This document shows, piece by piece, positions 19,441 through 27,656 of a stretch of 64,000 nucleotides of DNA (positions within the stretch are counted from its first letter, which is position 1; every line of letters begins with the position of its first letter). Origin of the DNA: Rhizobium sp. CCGE 510. GTDB lineage: Bacteria; Pseudomonadota; Alphaproteobacteria; Rhizobiales; Rhizobiaceae. The position numbers and the translations under genes were made by a program. The stretch spans positions 186,001 to 250,000 of the forward strand of contig NZ_AEYF01000001.1 in NCBI RefSeq assembly GCF_000292525.1, read 5' to 3'. The notes below the pieces were generated by a model, which did not search any database, was not told the origin of the DNA, and saw nothing but the letters and a program-made list of their open reading frames with translations.

Positions 19441-20741
19441 CAAAGCCCTCTTTCGTATTCGTCCAGGCGATCTGCGCCGAACATCTGCGTGCCCGCATGG
19501 GCAAAACCCGATGGTATGTCGGTTGCTTCAAGCGGCGATTCAATACCACCCTCGCCGATGACGACAGGCGCCTGGTAAAGCTGGATGCGGTCGACGAGGC
19601 CGGCTTCGAGAAAAAGTCGCGCCGTCTTGGCACCGCCCTCGACCAGAAGCGAGGAAATACCGCGTGCTGCCAAAGCCGGCAGCAGGATTTCCGGATGATA
19701 AGGATTGCAGTAGAGGATTTCGACGCCGGCGGCTTCGAGTGCGGTGCGCCGAGATTCAGCGTGGGCGAGCAAGTTACCCCCCTCTGCCTTGCCGGGCATC
19801 TCCCCCCCAGGTGGGGAGATCGGCTGGCGGCTAGCTCCCTGCCCTCCATCTGCCGTTAATCGTGACGACGAGTCATCTTGGGAATTCGGATCCCGCCTCT
19901 GGCCGATCTCCCCCCTTGTGGGGGAGATGTCCGGCAGGACAGAGGGGGGTAATCCCTCGGCATCCGCCGCTAAAGGCGACACTTCCTCGCTCGCCACCAC
20001 GATCACCGGCACCTCCCGCGCGGTCGCAACCAGCTTGCTCGTCAGCGGCAAGACCAGCGACGGATCGAGCACGATGCGGATGGGGGACTGCGCTTCAAGG
20101 CCTGGTGTCCGCACCGTCAGCAGCGGATCATCCGATAGCGCAGTTCCGATGCCGACGAGGATCGCGTCGATTTCGGCGCGCAGCGCCTGCACCTCAGCGC
20201 GGGCTTCCGGGCCGGTGATCGCCACCTGCCCCGCCCCCTGACGGCCGATCATGCCGTCAGCGGAAACGGCAAGCTTGAGAGTCACATAAGGCCGGTTCTT
20301 CGTCTGGCGCGTGAGATAACCGGCCAGCGAACGTTGGCCCTCGGCCTCCAGCACGCCGGCATCCACCTCAATGCCCGCTTCGCGCAGCATGGCAATGCCC
20401 CGGCCGGAGACACGCGGATCGGGATCGGTGACGCTGATGACGACGCGAACAACGCCATAGGAAATCAGCGCCTCGGCACAGGGCGGCGTCTTGCCGTGAT
20501 GCGAGCAGGGTTCGAGCGTCACATAGGCGGTGGCGCCGCGAGCGAGCGCGCCAGCCTCGGCGAGCGCCTGCGTCTCGGCATGCGGACGGCCGCCGACAGC
20601 GGTAACCGCCTGGCCGACGACGACGCCGTCCCTGACGATCAGGCAGCCGACGGAGGGGTTGGTGGCGGTGCGGCCGAGATGCCGGCGCGACAGGCGGATC
20701 GCCGCCGCCATGAAACCTTCGTCATTCGGCGTGACGCTCAT
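19440..20741 (-). CDS. ribD: Bifunctional riboflavin deaminase/reductase RibD with an in-frame palindromic-repeat insertion
   Basis: The N-terminal deaminase domain has zinc ligands in GRPHAETQALAE (His54) and TLEPCSHHGKTPPCAEAL (Cys79, Cys88). The C-terminal reductase domain starts near residue 150 (PYVTLKLAVSADGMIG). The protein has 433 residues; about 60 of them (263-323) are encoded by a paired palindromic repeat (19775-19951). That peptide includes LPPSVLPDISPTRGEIG and ISPPGGEMPGKAEGG. It interrupts the reductase domain between VPVIVVAS and LEAAGVEILY, and the reading frame is kept. Without it the length would be about 373, the family norm. The gene is 3 bp from nrdR and overlaps ribE by one base. 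Whether the insert is a surface loop or harms the reductase is unknown. Confidence 0.93.
   Translation of the reverse strand: MSVTPNDEGFMAAAIRLSRRHLGRTATNPSVGCLIVRDGVVVGQAVTAVGGRPHAETQALAEAGALARGATAYVTLEPCSHHGKTPPCAEALISYGVVRVVISVTDPDPRVSGRGIAMLREAGIEVDAGVLEAEGQRSLAGYLTRQTKNRPYVTLKLAVSADGMIGRQGAGQVAITGPEARAEVQALRAEIDAILVGIGTALSDDPLLTVRTPGLEAQSPIRIVLDPSLVLPLTSKLVATAREVPVIVVASEEVSPLAADAEGLPPSVLPDISPTRGEIGQRRDPNSQDDSSSRLTADGGQGASRQPISPPGGEMPGKAEGGNLLAHAESRRTALEAAGVEILYCNPYHPEILLPALAARGISSLLVEGGAKTARLFLEAGLVDRIQLYQAPVVIGEGGIESPLEATDIPSGFAHAGTQMFGADRLDEYERGL
19775..19951. repeat. Paired palindromic repeat, family A copy 1, inside ribD
   Basis: The left arm at 19776-19826 (CCCCCCTCTGCCTTGCCGGG, then CATCTCCCCCCCAGGTGGGG) and the right arm at 19901-19950 (ATCTCCCCCCTTGTGGGGGA, then GATGTCCGGCAGGACAGAGG) are inverted with respect to each other. 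Each arm also contains its own small hairpin. The roughly 75-bp centre differs from copies 2 and 3. The element is about 177 bp (59 codons) and leaves the ribD frame open. Confidence 0.85.
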
Positions 20742-20744
20742 GGC

Positions 20745-21221
20745 TCACCTGTCCAGCGGGTCGCGGGCGATCTTGGCGTTGATTTCGGAAATGACCTTTT
20801 CGAAATCCTCGGCAAGAGAGAAATCCCGATAGACCGAGGCGTAGCGCACGAAGCCGACATCGTCGAGGCTCTTCATGGCTTCAAGCACCTGCAGGCCGAT
20901 CTGCTCGGAGGAGATCTCGGTCTCGCCGGAGCTTTCCAGCCGGCGGACGATGCCGGAAACGGCCCGCTCGATGCGATCGCGCTCGACGGGGCGCTTGCGC
21001 AGCGCCACTTCGAAGGAGCGCACCAGCTTGTCGCGGTCGAAGGGTACTTTGCGGCCGGTCTTCTTGATGACCATCAGCTCGCGCAGTTGCACGCGCTCGA
21101 AGGTGGTGAAGCGGCCGCCGCAATCCGGACAGATACGCCGCCGGCGGATGGACGTGTTGTCCTCCGCCGGGCGCGAATCCTTGACCTGGGTATCTTCCGA
21201 ACCGCAATAGGGGCAGCGCAT
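20745..21221 (-). CDS. nrdR: Transcriptional repressor NrdR
   Basis: Zinc-ribbon/ATP-cone repressor of ribonucleotide reductase genes. The 158-residue protein has MRCPYC (Cys3, Cys6) and [13 protein letters not shown] (Cys31, Cys34), then the ATP-cone with [16 protein letters not shown]. It lies 9 bp after glyA and 3 bp before ribD, the usual alphaproteobacterial order. Confidence 0.97.
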   Translation of the reverse strand: MRCPYCGSEDTQVKDSRPAEDNTSIRRRRICPDCGGRFTTFERVQLRELMVIKKTGRKVPFDRDKLVRSFEVALRKRPVERDRIERAVSGIVRRLESSGETEISSEQIGLQVLEAMKSLDDVGFVRYASVYRDFSLAEDFEKVISEINAKIARDPLDR

Positions 21222-21230
21222 CGCTACTCC

Positions 21231-22529
21231 TTATCCCATGTAATCATACATTGGGAAGCGGTCTGTGAGGTTGACCACCTTGCCGCGCACGGCTGCTTCG
21301 ACGGCGGCATTGCCTTCATCGGAATTGGCGACCTTCAGGCCGTCGAGAACCTCGACGATCAGATTGCCGATTTCGCGGAATTCGGCTTCCTTGAACCCGC
21401 GCGTCGTGCCGGCCGGGGCGCCGAGGCGCACGCCCGAGGTGACGAAGGGCTTTTCCGGGTCGAAGGGAATGCCGTTCTTGTTGCAGGTGACGTAGGCGCG
21501 GCCGAGAGCTGCCTCGGCGCGTTTGCCGGTGGCGTTCTTCTTGCGCAGGTCGACCAGCATCAAATGGTTGTCGGTGCCGCCGGAGACGACGTCGAGACCA
21601 CCCGCGATCAGCGTTTCAGCCAGCGCCTTGGCGTTCTTGACGACCTGGGCGGCGTAGTCCTTGAACTCCGGCTGCAGCGCTTCGCCGAAGGCGACGGCCT
21701 TGGCGGCGATGATGTGCATCAGCGGACCACCCTGCAGACCGGGGAAGACGGCCGAATTGAACTTCTTGGCCAGATCCTCTTCATTGGTGAGGATCACGCC
21801 GCCGCGCGGGCCGCGCAGCGACTTGTGGGTCGTCGTCGTGGCGACGTGGCAATGCGGGAACGGCGACGGATGCTGGCCGCCGGCAACGAGGCCGGCGATG
21901 TGGGCCATGTCGACCATCAGATAGGCGCCGACCGAGTCGGCGATCTCGCGGAAACGCTTCCAGTCCCAGATGCGGGAATAGGCGGTGCCGCCGGCGATGA
22001 TCAGCTTCGGCTTGGTTTCCTTGGCCTTGCGCTCGACTTCATCCATGTCGAGCAGGTTGTCACCTTCGCGCACGCCGTACGAGACGACGTTGAACCACTT
22101 GCCGGACATATTGACCGGCGAACCATGGGTGAGGTGGCCGCCCGAATTCAGGTCGAGACCCATAAACGTATCGCCAGGCTGGAGCAGCGCCAGGAACACG
22201 GCCTGGTTCATCTGCGAGCCGGAATTCGGCTGGACGTTGGCGAAATTGACGCCGAACAGCTTCTTGGCGCGCTCGATCGCCAGCTCCTCGGCGATATCGA
22301 CGAACTGGCAGCCGCCGTAATAACGCTTGCCGGGATAACCCTCGGCATATTTGTTGGTCATGATGGAGCCCTGAGCTTCCAGCACGGCGCGGGAGACGAT
22401 GTTCTCGGAAGCGATCAGTTCAATCTCGTGCCGTTGGCGACCGAGTTCCTTTCCGATCGCACCGAAAATCTCGGGATCGACGTCCGCAAGCGAGCGATTG
22501 AAGAAGGATTCGGTGGAAGCATTGGTCAT
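21231..22529 (-). CDS. glyA: Serine hydroxymethyltransferase
   Basis: PLP enzyme interconverting serine and glycine with tetrahydrofolate. At 432 residues it has the usual length. The PLP Lys is in [31 protein letters not shown] and [14 protein letters not shown] are also typical. ATG at 22529 ([14 protein letters not shown]) is preferred to one five codons upstream on family grounds. It is first in the minus-strand run glyA-nrdR-ribD-ribE. Confidence 0.97.
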   Translation of the reverse strand: MTNASTESFFNRSLADVDPEIFGAIGKELGRQRHEIELIASENIVSRAVLEAQGSIMTNKYAEGYPGKRYYGGCQFVDIAEELAIERAKKLFGVNFANVQPNSGSQMNQAVFLALLQPGDTFMGLDLNSGGHLTHGSPVNMSGKWFNVVSYGVREGDNLLDMDEVERKAKETKPKLIIAGGTAYSRIWDWKRFREIADSVGAYLMVDMAHIAGLVAGGQHPSPFPHCHVATTTTHKSLRGPRGGVILTNEEDLAKKFNSAVFPGLQGGPLMHIIAAKAVAFGEALQPEFKDYAAQVVKNAKALAETLIAGGLDVVSGGTDNHLMLVDLRKKNATGKRAEAALGRAYVTCNKNGIPFDPEKPFVTSGVRLGAPAGTTRGFKEAEFREIGNLIVEVLDGLKVANSDEGNAAVEAAVRGKVVNLTDRFPMYDYMG

Positions 22530-22691
22530 CGGCGGGCTCCTCAACTGGAATGCGCTGAGGTATTAGCCTTCCGCTGTGGCAAGGGCAATACGAAGAACGA
22601 CATTTGCTGAGCAAACCGCGCGCTCCGGCCTTTTTGTGACCGCTCTTTGCGGACGCCTGGCGACCGCGCTATGGACCGCCCGGCTCGGCAT

Positions 22692-22719
22692 AAAAAAACC
22701 GCGCCGGGAGGCGCGGTTT
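22692..22719 (-). terminator. Rho-independent terminator of the L,D-transpeptidase gene
   Basis: On the minus strand: AAACCGCGCC / GGCGCGGTTT stem with a short loop and a following run of seven T, 26 bp after the stop codon at 22745. Confidence 0.9.
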
Positions 22720-22744
22720 GAAAACCCAATAAAGCGGCGGCCGC

Positions 22745-24046
22745 TTACTGGACCGGCTGCTCCATGCCGGCCGTCGTATCGAGCGCCAGCTCGGCGTTGC
22801 CGTCCATCTGGTAGATGTCGTCGCGGAACTGGACGACGCCGTCGGGCATGCCCCAGGCGGAGATATAGACGAAATAGACCGGAACTTCCGTGGCGAGTTT
22901 GACCGGCGTGTTGACGCCGGTTGCGATCACCTGCTCCATCTGCTGGCGGTTCCAGCCGGGGGTCTCGCGCAAGAGCCAGTTCGACAAGTCGCGCACGTTC
23001 TGGACGCGGACGCAGCCAGAGGATTCGAAGCGCATCAGCTTGTTGAATAGGCCCTGCTGCGGCGTGTCGTGCATGTACTCGCCGTTCTTGTTGTAGAAAT
23101 TGATCTTCGTCGAGGCCATAGCGTTGGTCTTGCCGGGGTCCTGGCGGAACATCAGGTTCGGCGCCTCGCCGTTCCAGTCGATGGTCTCGGGGGCAACTTC
23201 GTTGCCCTTGCCGTCGATCAGGCGGATGGCGTTCTTTTCGAGATAGGTCGGATCCTTGCGCATCAGCGGCATGATGTCCTTCTCGACGATCGAGCGCGGC
23301 GAGGTCCAGTAGGGGTTGAGGATGACCTCGTAGATCTTCGAATTGACGAGATGCGTCGGACGGCTGAGACGTCCGACAACCGCGGTGTGGCGCGTCGCGA
23401 CACTGCCGTCTTCGACTGCCTCGACATAGGCAGCCGGGATGTTGACCATCACGTGGCGGCGGCCGAGATCCTCGGGGAACGTCTGCAAGCGGATGATGTT
23501 GGTGTTCAGCTGCTGCAGGCGGACATCGGCAGGGATGTTCATCGCCTTCAGCGTGAATTCGCCGAGCACACCATCGGACGGCAGGCCGTGGCGGGCCTGG
23601 AAGCGCTTGACGGCGCCGTCGACATAGGAGTCGAAGGCACTCGACATGCCGGCCTCGCGTGGCAGGTCGCCGGTGATCGCCAGGCGCTGACGCAGCGCCT
23701 GGACTGCGGGATGGCTGACGCCGAGCTGCAGCTTCTGGTCACCGGGATTGACCTCCGGCCAGCCGCCGGCAGCGGCGATCTGCTGATACTGCATGACCGC
23801 CTGCTGGGCGCTGGCGACCGATTGGGGGCCGAGGATCGGCGTATTGGAAACGACGGCGCTTGCGGTGCGCGAAGCCGCCTTGGCGTCGAACTGGTCGTCC
23901 CAGTTGCCGCGGCGCGGTGCATTGATCAGCGTATCAAGCGCCGATTGCGCGAAGGCCGGCGCGGCAATCGCGCCGGCGCCAATCGTTGCCGCGGACGCCA
24001 GGAAAGCGCGGCGCGAGAGAGCTTCAATTCCGTTTTTCTTCGACAT
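22745..24046 (-). CDS. ldtP: L,D-transpeptidase (LdtP-like) with Tat-type signal
   Basis: Cell-wall enzyme that forms 3-3 peptidoglycan cross-links or anchors proteins. The N-terminus contains SRRAFLASAAT followed by a hydrophobic run and AFAQ, which looks like a Tat signal. A peptidoglycan-binding domain lies at about 110-180 (AVKRFQARHGLPSDGVLGE), and the YkuD domain after about 200. The catalytic motif is SSGCVRVQNV with the nucleophile Cys345, preceded by HDTPQQGLFNK. Start ATG at 24046; length 433. The MarR regulator gene ldtR lies upstream on the same strand, so regulation by LdtR is expected from work in Liberibacter and Sinorhizobium. Confidence 0.9.
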   Translation of the reverse strand: MSKKNGIEALSRRAFLASAATIGAGAIAAPAFAQSALDTLINAPRRGNWDDQFDAKAASRTASAVVSNTPILGPQSVASAQQAVMQYQQIAAAGGWPEVNPGDQKLQLGVSHPAVQALRQRLAITGDLPREAGMSSAFDSYVDGAVKRFQARHGLPSDGVLGEFTLKAMNIPADVRLQQLNTNIIRLQTFPEDLGRRHVMVNIPAAYVEAVEDGSVATRHTAVVGRLSRPTHLVNSKIYEVILNPYWTSPRSIVEKDIMPLMRKDPTYLEKNAIRLIDGKGNEVAPETIDWNGEAPNLMFRQDPGKTNAMASTKINFYNKNGEYMHDTPQQGLFNKLMRFESSGCVRVQNVRDLSNWLLRETPGWNRQQMEQVIATGVNTPVKLATEVPVYFVYISAWGMPDGVVQFRDDIYQMDGNAELALDTTAGMEQPVQ

Positions 24047-24487
24047 AGTCCCAACCACTGAATGCGGCGATAAAGAGAAGCCGCGGCTCTTTGAGATATC
24101 ACTGCGCTTTAACGCAGATCTCCGTGCATTTGTTGTCCCGGCACATCAAAACTTTCCGCTTGCCCATCACAAGATTGCGATGCGACAGCCTGAACGTCTG
24201 ATTGGTCCATTGAAAGCGCCGGTTGTTAAGCCTTCCGCTGCCACACCAATATGGCCAATTCGTGTTGACGGGCCGGAAGACCGACAATCCGGCTACCGGA
24301 AACTCGACATAACGAACCATATGACGGGCTAAACCGTGCCGGTTAATAACGGCTAAAAGACGGCTTGAATACCGCGATAATGCCTGCCCGCCTTTGCGTT
24401 GCAAAGATGCCACGCGAGAGCAAACGGCAAAACCGGACGCGCAGGGACACGTCCGGTTTTCTGCAACCCTGAAGGAGGTCAGGGGTC
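24047..24487. other. Intergenic region between ldtR and ldtP
   Basis: 441 bp without a convincing gene. It contains the ldtR terminator at 24429-24460. The remainder is the upstream region of ldtP and so should hold its promoter and any LdtR-binding site. I could not identify the operator by eye. Confidence 0.55.
24429..24460. terminator. Rho-independent terminator of ldtR
   Basis: Stem AAAACCGGACG / CGTCCGGTTTT with a loop of about ten bases, 28 bp past the ldtR stop codon on the minus strand and ending in T. Confidence 0.85.
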
Positions 24488-25003
24488 TTAGAGGCGATAC
24501 ATGATGCTGTCGTTCCAGAAGCGGTCCAGACGCTGGAGCAGCTTGTTCATCTGGGTGAACTCGTCGGTGCCGATGCCGCCGACCTTGTCAATCGAGGTGA
24601 TGTGGCGTTCGTAGAGCTTGCCCACCGTTTCGGCGATGTCCTGGCCGGTTTCGGTCAGGCTGATGCGGACCGAGCGACGGTCGATGCGCGAGCGCTGGTG
24701 GTTGATGAAACCGAGGTCGACCAGCTTCTTGACGTTGTAGGAAACGTTGGAGCCGAGATAGTAGCCACGCGAGCGCAGCTCGCCGGCGGTCAGCTCGGAA
24801 TTGCCGATGTTGAAAAGGAGCAGCGCCTGGATGGCGTTGACGTCGCTGCGACCCTGACGGTCGAACTCGTCCTTGATGACGTCGAGAAGACGGCGGTGAA
24901 GACGTTCAACAAGATGAAGGGATTCCATGTAAAGATCACGGATGCCCTGGTCCTGCTGGTCACGGAAGTTCGATACCGCCTGCGGCTTGATTTTCGTGTT
25001 CAT
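24488..25003 (-). CDS. ldtR: MarR-family regulator LdtR
   Basis: A 171-residue winged-helix regulator. Its sequence (ESLHLVERLHRRLLDVIKDE, SELTAGELRSRGYYLGSNVS, RSRIDRRSVRISLTETGQ) matches the Rhizobiales LdtR group as I remember it. LdtR has been described as controlling an adjacent L,D-transpeptidase gene and osmotic tolerance in Liberibacter asiaticus and S. meliloti. Here the transpeptidase gene is downstream on the same strand, separated by a terminator and 440 bp. The DNA-contacting wing is RSRIDRRSVRI. Confidence 0.88.
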   Translation of the reverse strand: MNTKIKPQAVSNFRDQQDQGIRDLYMESLHLVERLHRRLLDVIKDEFDRQGRSDVNAIQALLLFNIGNSELTAGELRSRGYYLGSNVSYNVKKLVDLGFINHQRSRIDRRSVRISLTETGQDIAETVGKLYERHITSIDKVGGIGTDEFTQMNKLLQRLDRFWNDSIMYRL

Positions 25004-25131
25004 ATTAACTGCCTCACTGTTTGGTTGGCGGTGTGTTTTCTTCCCGCCTTGAGTGAGACCCTATCGAATACATATAAAATTCGACTTAAACCGCAGGCTT
25101 AACGGAGCCTTACCGGTAACCCCACGTTGTC

Positions 25132-25569
25132 TCAGGGTAAATCAACACTTACCTCGCGGCGATAGCGGCGCTTTTCCAGCCAGAGCAGCAGGCGGAAAAT
25201 CCAGTAAACCACGGCGACAATGACATGCAGCAGGATGATCAGCTTGTTGGGGCCGAAAATATCCGGCAGCAGGCCATACATCAGGATTTGCCCGCCGGCG
25301 GCCAGCACCCAGATGACCGGCCCCCAGGAGACGGTGAGCCAGAGGCCGAGGGAGGCGACGGGAAAAAGTACGGCCAGACTGGTGCTCGCCACCTTCCATG
25401 GCAGGCTCAAAAGATCGAAGCGGCCGGCGCCGACCAGCGAATAGCCGACGAGCATCGCCCAATATTGCAGGCCGAACCAGAAGCAGGATACGGCAACCAG
25501 TCTCAGGAAGAGAATGAAGAGGATATCCGCCAGTGTGCGTTTCGGTATCGTCGGGGAATCGGTTTCCAT
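25132..25569 (-). CDS. Small integral membrane protein of unknown function (DUF6163-like)
   Basis: About 145 residues with four hydrophobic segments: ILFILFLRLVAVSCFWFGLQ, a stretch around SLAVLFPVASLGLWLTV, VIWVLAAGGQILMYGLL and LIILLHVIVAVVYWIFRLLL. It ends in a basic tail. I recognise it as a conserved rhizobial membrane protein without known function. ATG at 25569 (METDSPTIPKRT) is chosen; ATG at 25596 is an alternative with AAGAAG too close. The same frame stays open far upstream, but that part is antisense to hemB. It lies divergently from hemB. Confidence 0.7.
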   Translation of the reverse strand: METDSPTIPKRTLADILFILFLRLVAVSCFWFGLQYWAMLVGYSLVGAGRFDLLSLPWKVASTSLAVLFPVASLGLWLTVSWGPVIWVLAAGGQILMYGLLPDIFGPNKLIILLHVIVAVVYWIFRLLLWLEKRRYRREVSVDLP

Positions 25570-25797
25570 AGCGCAGACATCGGTTTGGGGTTGCATCTTC
25601 TTAAAGAACGCCACGCGTCTGACGACGCGCAAACGACGCTCTATCATATCGAGTGCGCGCGTAATGCCGAAAATCGACTTTGATTTCGGCATTATGCGCC
25701 AAGGTTTTTCCGCCGCGGCCAATCGCCCGGTTTGGATTTTCAAGGCGCCATGATAATGAGCGCTCCGATAAATGGAATGGCCCAGGGGGCAGATATC

Positions 25798-26811
25798 ATG
25801 CAGGACAGGACGCATCTCGTCGACGACATCACCGGCCATCGCCGCATGCGGCGCAACCGCAAGGCAGACTGGACGCGCCGGCTGGTGCAGGAAAACCGGC
25901 TGACGGTCGACGACCTGATCTGGCCGATCTTCATCGTGCCGGGTTCCGGCATCGTCGATCCGATCGCGGCCATGCCGGGCGTCAACCGCATGAGCATCGA
26001 CAAAGCCGTCGAAGCGGCGCGCGAAGCGGCCGGCCTCGGCATTCCGGCGCTCGCCACCTTTCCGAATATCGAAATGGAACTGCGCGACGAGACCGGCTCG
26101 AACAGCCTCGAAGCCAACAATCTGATCAATCAGGCGACGGCGGCGATCAAGAAGGCGGTGCCCAATATCGGCGTCATCACCGACGTCGCGCTCGACCCCT
26201 TCACCAGCCATGGCCATGACGGAATCTTGAGAGACGGCGAGATCGTCAACGACGAGACGGTCGATCAGGTGGCGCGGGCCGCGGTGATGCAGGCGGATGC
26301 CGGGGCCGACATTATTGCGCCATCGGAGATGATGGACGGACGTATCGGCGCAATCCGCATGGCGCTCGATGCCGCCGGCCACCAGAGCGTCGGGATCATG
26401 AGCTATGCAACGAAATTCGCCTCCGCCTTCTACGGCCCCTATCGCGAGGCGATCTCGACGGGCGGGCTGCTGAAAGGCGACAAGAAGACCTATTATATCG
26501 ACCCGGCCAACGGCACCGAGGCGATCCGCGACGCGGCCCTCGACGTCGAGGAAGGCGCCGACATGCTGATGGTCAAGCCCGGCCTGCCCTATCTCGACAT
26601 CTGCTGGCGGATGAAGGAGGCCTTCGGCCTGCCGACCTTCGCCTACCAGGTCTCTGGCGAGTATAGCCAGATCAAGGCGGCGGCGATGAACGGCTGGATC
26701 GATGGCGAGCGGGCGATGCTCGAAACGCTGCTGTCGTTCAAGCGGGCCGGATGCGACGGCATTCTCACCTATTTCGCGGTCGAGGTGGCGAAAATCCTCA
26801 GCAAACGGTGA
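25798..26811 (+). CDS. hemB: Delta-aminolevulinic acid dehydratase (porphobilinogen synthase)
   Basis: Joins two aminolevulinate molecules in haem synthesis. The 337-residue protein has the Schiff-base Lys in MVKPGLPYLD and the second Lys in SYATKFASAFYGP. The zinc-site cysteines of most HemB proteins are absent: the segment reads DVALDPFTSHGHDG, as in the Mg-dependent Bradyrhizobium enzyme. ATG at 25798 (MQDRTHLVDDITGH) is chosen by family length; several in-frame ATGs exist upstream to 25732. A family B repeat begins 4 bp after the stop codon. Confidence 0.96.
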   Translation: MQDRTHLVDDITGHRRMRRNRKADWTRRLVQENRLTVDDLIWPIFIVPGSGIVDPIAAMPGVNRMSIDKAVEAAREAAGLGIPALATFPNIEMELRDETGSNSLEANNLINQATAAIKKAVPNIGVITDVALDPFTSHGHDGILRDGEIVNDETVDQVARAAVMQADAGADIIAPSEMMDGRIGAIRMALDAAGHQSVGIMSYATKFASAFYGPYREAISTGGLLKGDKKTYYIDPANGTEAIRDAALDVEEGADMLMVKPGLPYLDICWRMKEAFGLPTFAYQVSGEYSQIKAAAMNGWIDGERAMLETLLSFKRAGCDGILTYFAVEVAKILSKR

Positions 26812-26815
26812 TTGC

Positions 26816-26863
26816 GAGCATGATGCCGAAAAGTGTATGCGGTTTTCGGGCGACATCATGCTC
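26816..26863 (+). repeat. Palindromic repeat, family B copy 2
   Basis: GAGCATGATGCCGAAAAGTG ... CGACATCATGCTC with complementary ends (GAGCATGATG/CATCATGCTC), placed 4 bp after the hemB stop codon. Confidence 0.8.
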
Positions 26864-26876
26864 TATTTCTTCGATT

Positions 26877-26923
26877 TAGATGCGGATGTTTCAGGCCGGA
26901 CCGGCCTGAAACATCCGCATCTA
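26877..26923. repeat. Perfect 47-bp palindrome after the family B element
   Basis: Two 23-base arms (TAGATGCGGATGTTTCAGGC plus CGG and its exact reverse complement) flank a single central A. The equivalent place after the rnd repeat (41414-41487) has a related but imperfect hairpin. It could act as the hemB terminator, although no T run follows. Confidence 0.85.
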
Positions 26924-26992
26924 GGCAGAAAATATTGTATTTCGCCCGGCTGACACCATATCTGCGGCATCGGTTTTCCGCAGGAGATTGAG

Positions 26993-27451
26993 ATGAGCTA
27001 CAACCCCAATCCGCTTTATGCCGCACCGGAGGACTGGCGCGCCTATAGCGGCGTGTTGAGCCGCCGTGTCTTCGCCTTCATCCTCGACTATCTGATCGTG
27101 CTGCTACTGTGCATCCCCGCAGCGATCGTGCTGTTCTTCCTGTCGATCGTGACGCTCGGGCTCGGCTTCCTGCTCTACCCTGCCCTCTTCGTCATCGTCG
27201 CCGGCATCTACTTCGGCCTGACTGTCGGCGGGCGGAGCCAGGCCTCGCTCGGTATGCGCGCGATGGGGATAGCCATCGTGCGCGTCGACGGTCGGCCAAT
27301 GGATTTCCTGACGGCAATCGTGCATCTGGCGCTGTTCTGGATCCTCAACTCGGTGCTGACGCCGCTCATCCTGCTTGCCGGCCTGTTTACTGAACGCAGC
27401 CGTCTCATCCACGACCTGCTGGTCGGCACGGCAACGGTCCGCACCGCCTGA
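26993..27451 (+). CDS. RDD-family membrane protein
   Basis: A 152-residue protein with the RDD hallmark: SRRVFAFILDYLIV with the Arg and Asp in the first transmembrane helix, two further hydrophobic segments, and the conserved GRSQASLGMRAMGI and RSRLIHDLLVGT. The function of most RDD proteins is unknown, possibly transport. GGAG lies upstream of the ATG. It ends at a terminator at 27482-27514. Confidence 0.88.
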   Translation: MSYNPNPLYAAPEDWRAYSGVLSRRVFAFILDYLIVLLLCIPAAIVLFFLSIVTLGLGFLLYPALFVIVAGIYFGLTVGGRSQASLGMRAMGIAIVRVDGRPMDFLTAIVHLALFWILNSVLTPLILLAGLFTERSRLIHDLLVGTATVRTA

Positions 27452-27481
27452 GCCTTGGACCGAGATCACGGCCGAACCATT

Positions 27482-27514
27482 AAGCGGAGACGAAATAAAG
27501 TCTCCGCTTTCTCT
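27482..27514 (+). terminator. Rho-independent terminator of the RDD gene
   Basis: AAGCGGAGAC / GTCTCCGCTT stem with loop GAAATAAA and a T-rich tail, 31 bp after the RDD stop codon. Confidence 0.85.
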
Positions 27515-27656
27515 TTGCCCGGGGGCGCCAACGCTCCATATCTAAAATTAGAAGACCGATATGGACGGCGAGAACCGTCCCGCTGTTGACGTTTTTTATT
27601 CTTAGGTCATGCTGTCAAGAAACGGTACGGCCTCGACAAGGAAATTTCCGCGACAG

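Noticed and set aside
20334..22610. 758-codon plus-strand open frame
   Set aside because: Antisense to ribD, nrdR and glyA, all of which have clear motifs on the minus strand.
24099..24413. 104-codon minus-strand open frame between ldtR and ldtP
   Set aside because: Basic, Arg-rich translation without motifs or a ribosome-binding site; this is the upstream regulatory region of ldtP.
25570..26859. Long N-terminal extension of the small membrane protein gene on the minus strand
   Set aside because: The extension is antisense to hemB and Arg/Asp-rich; only the part from about 25569 down has transmembrane character.
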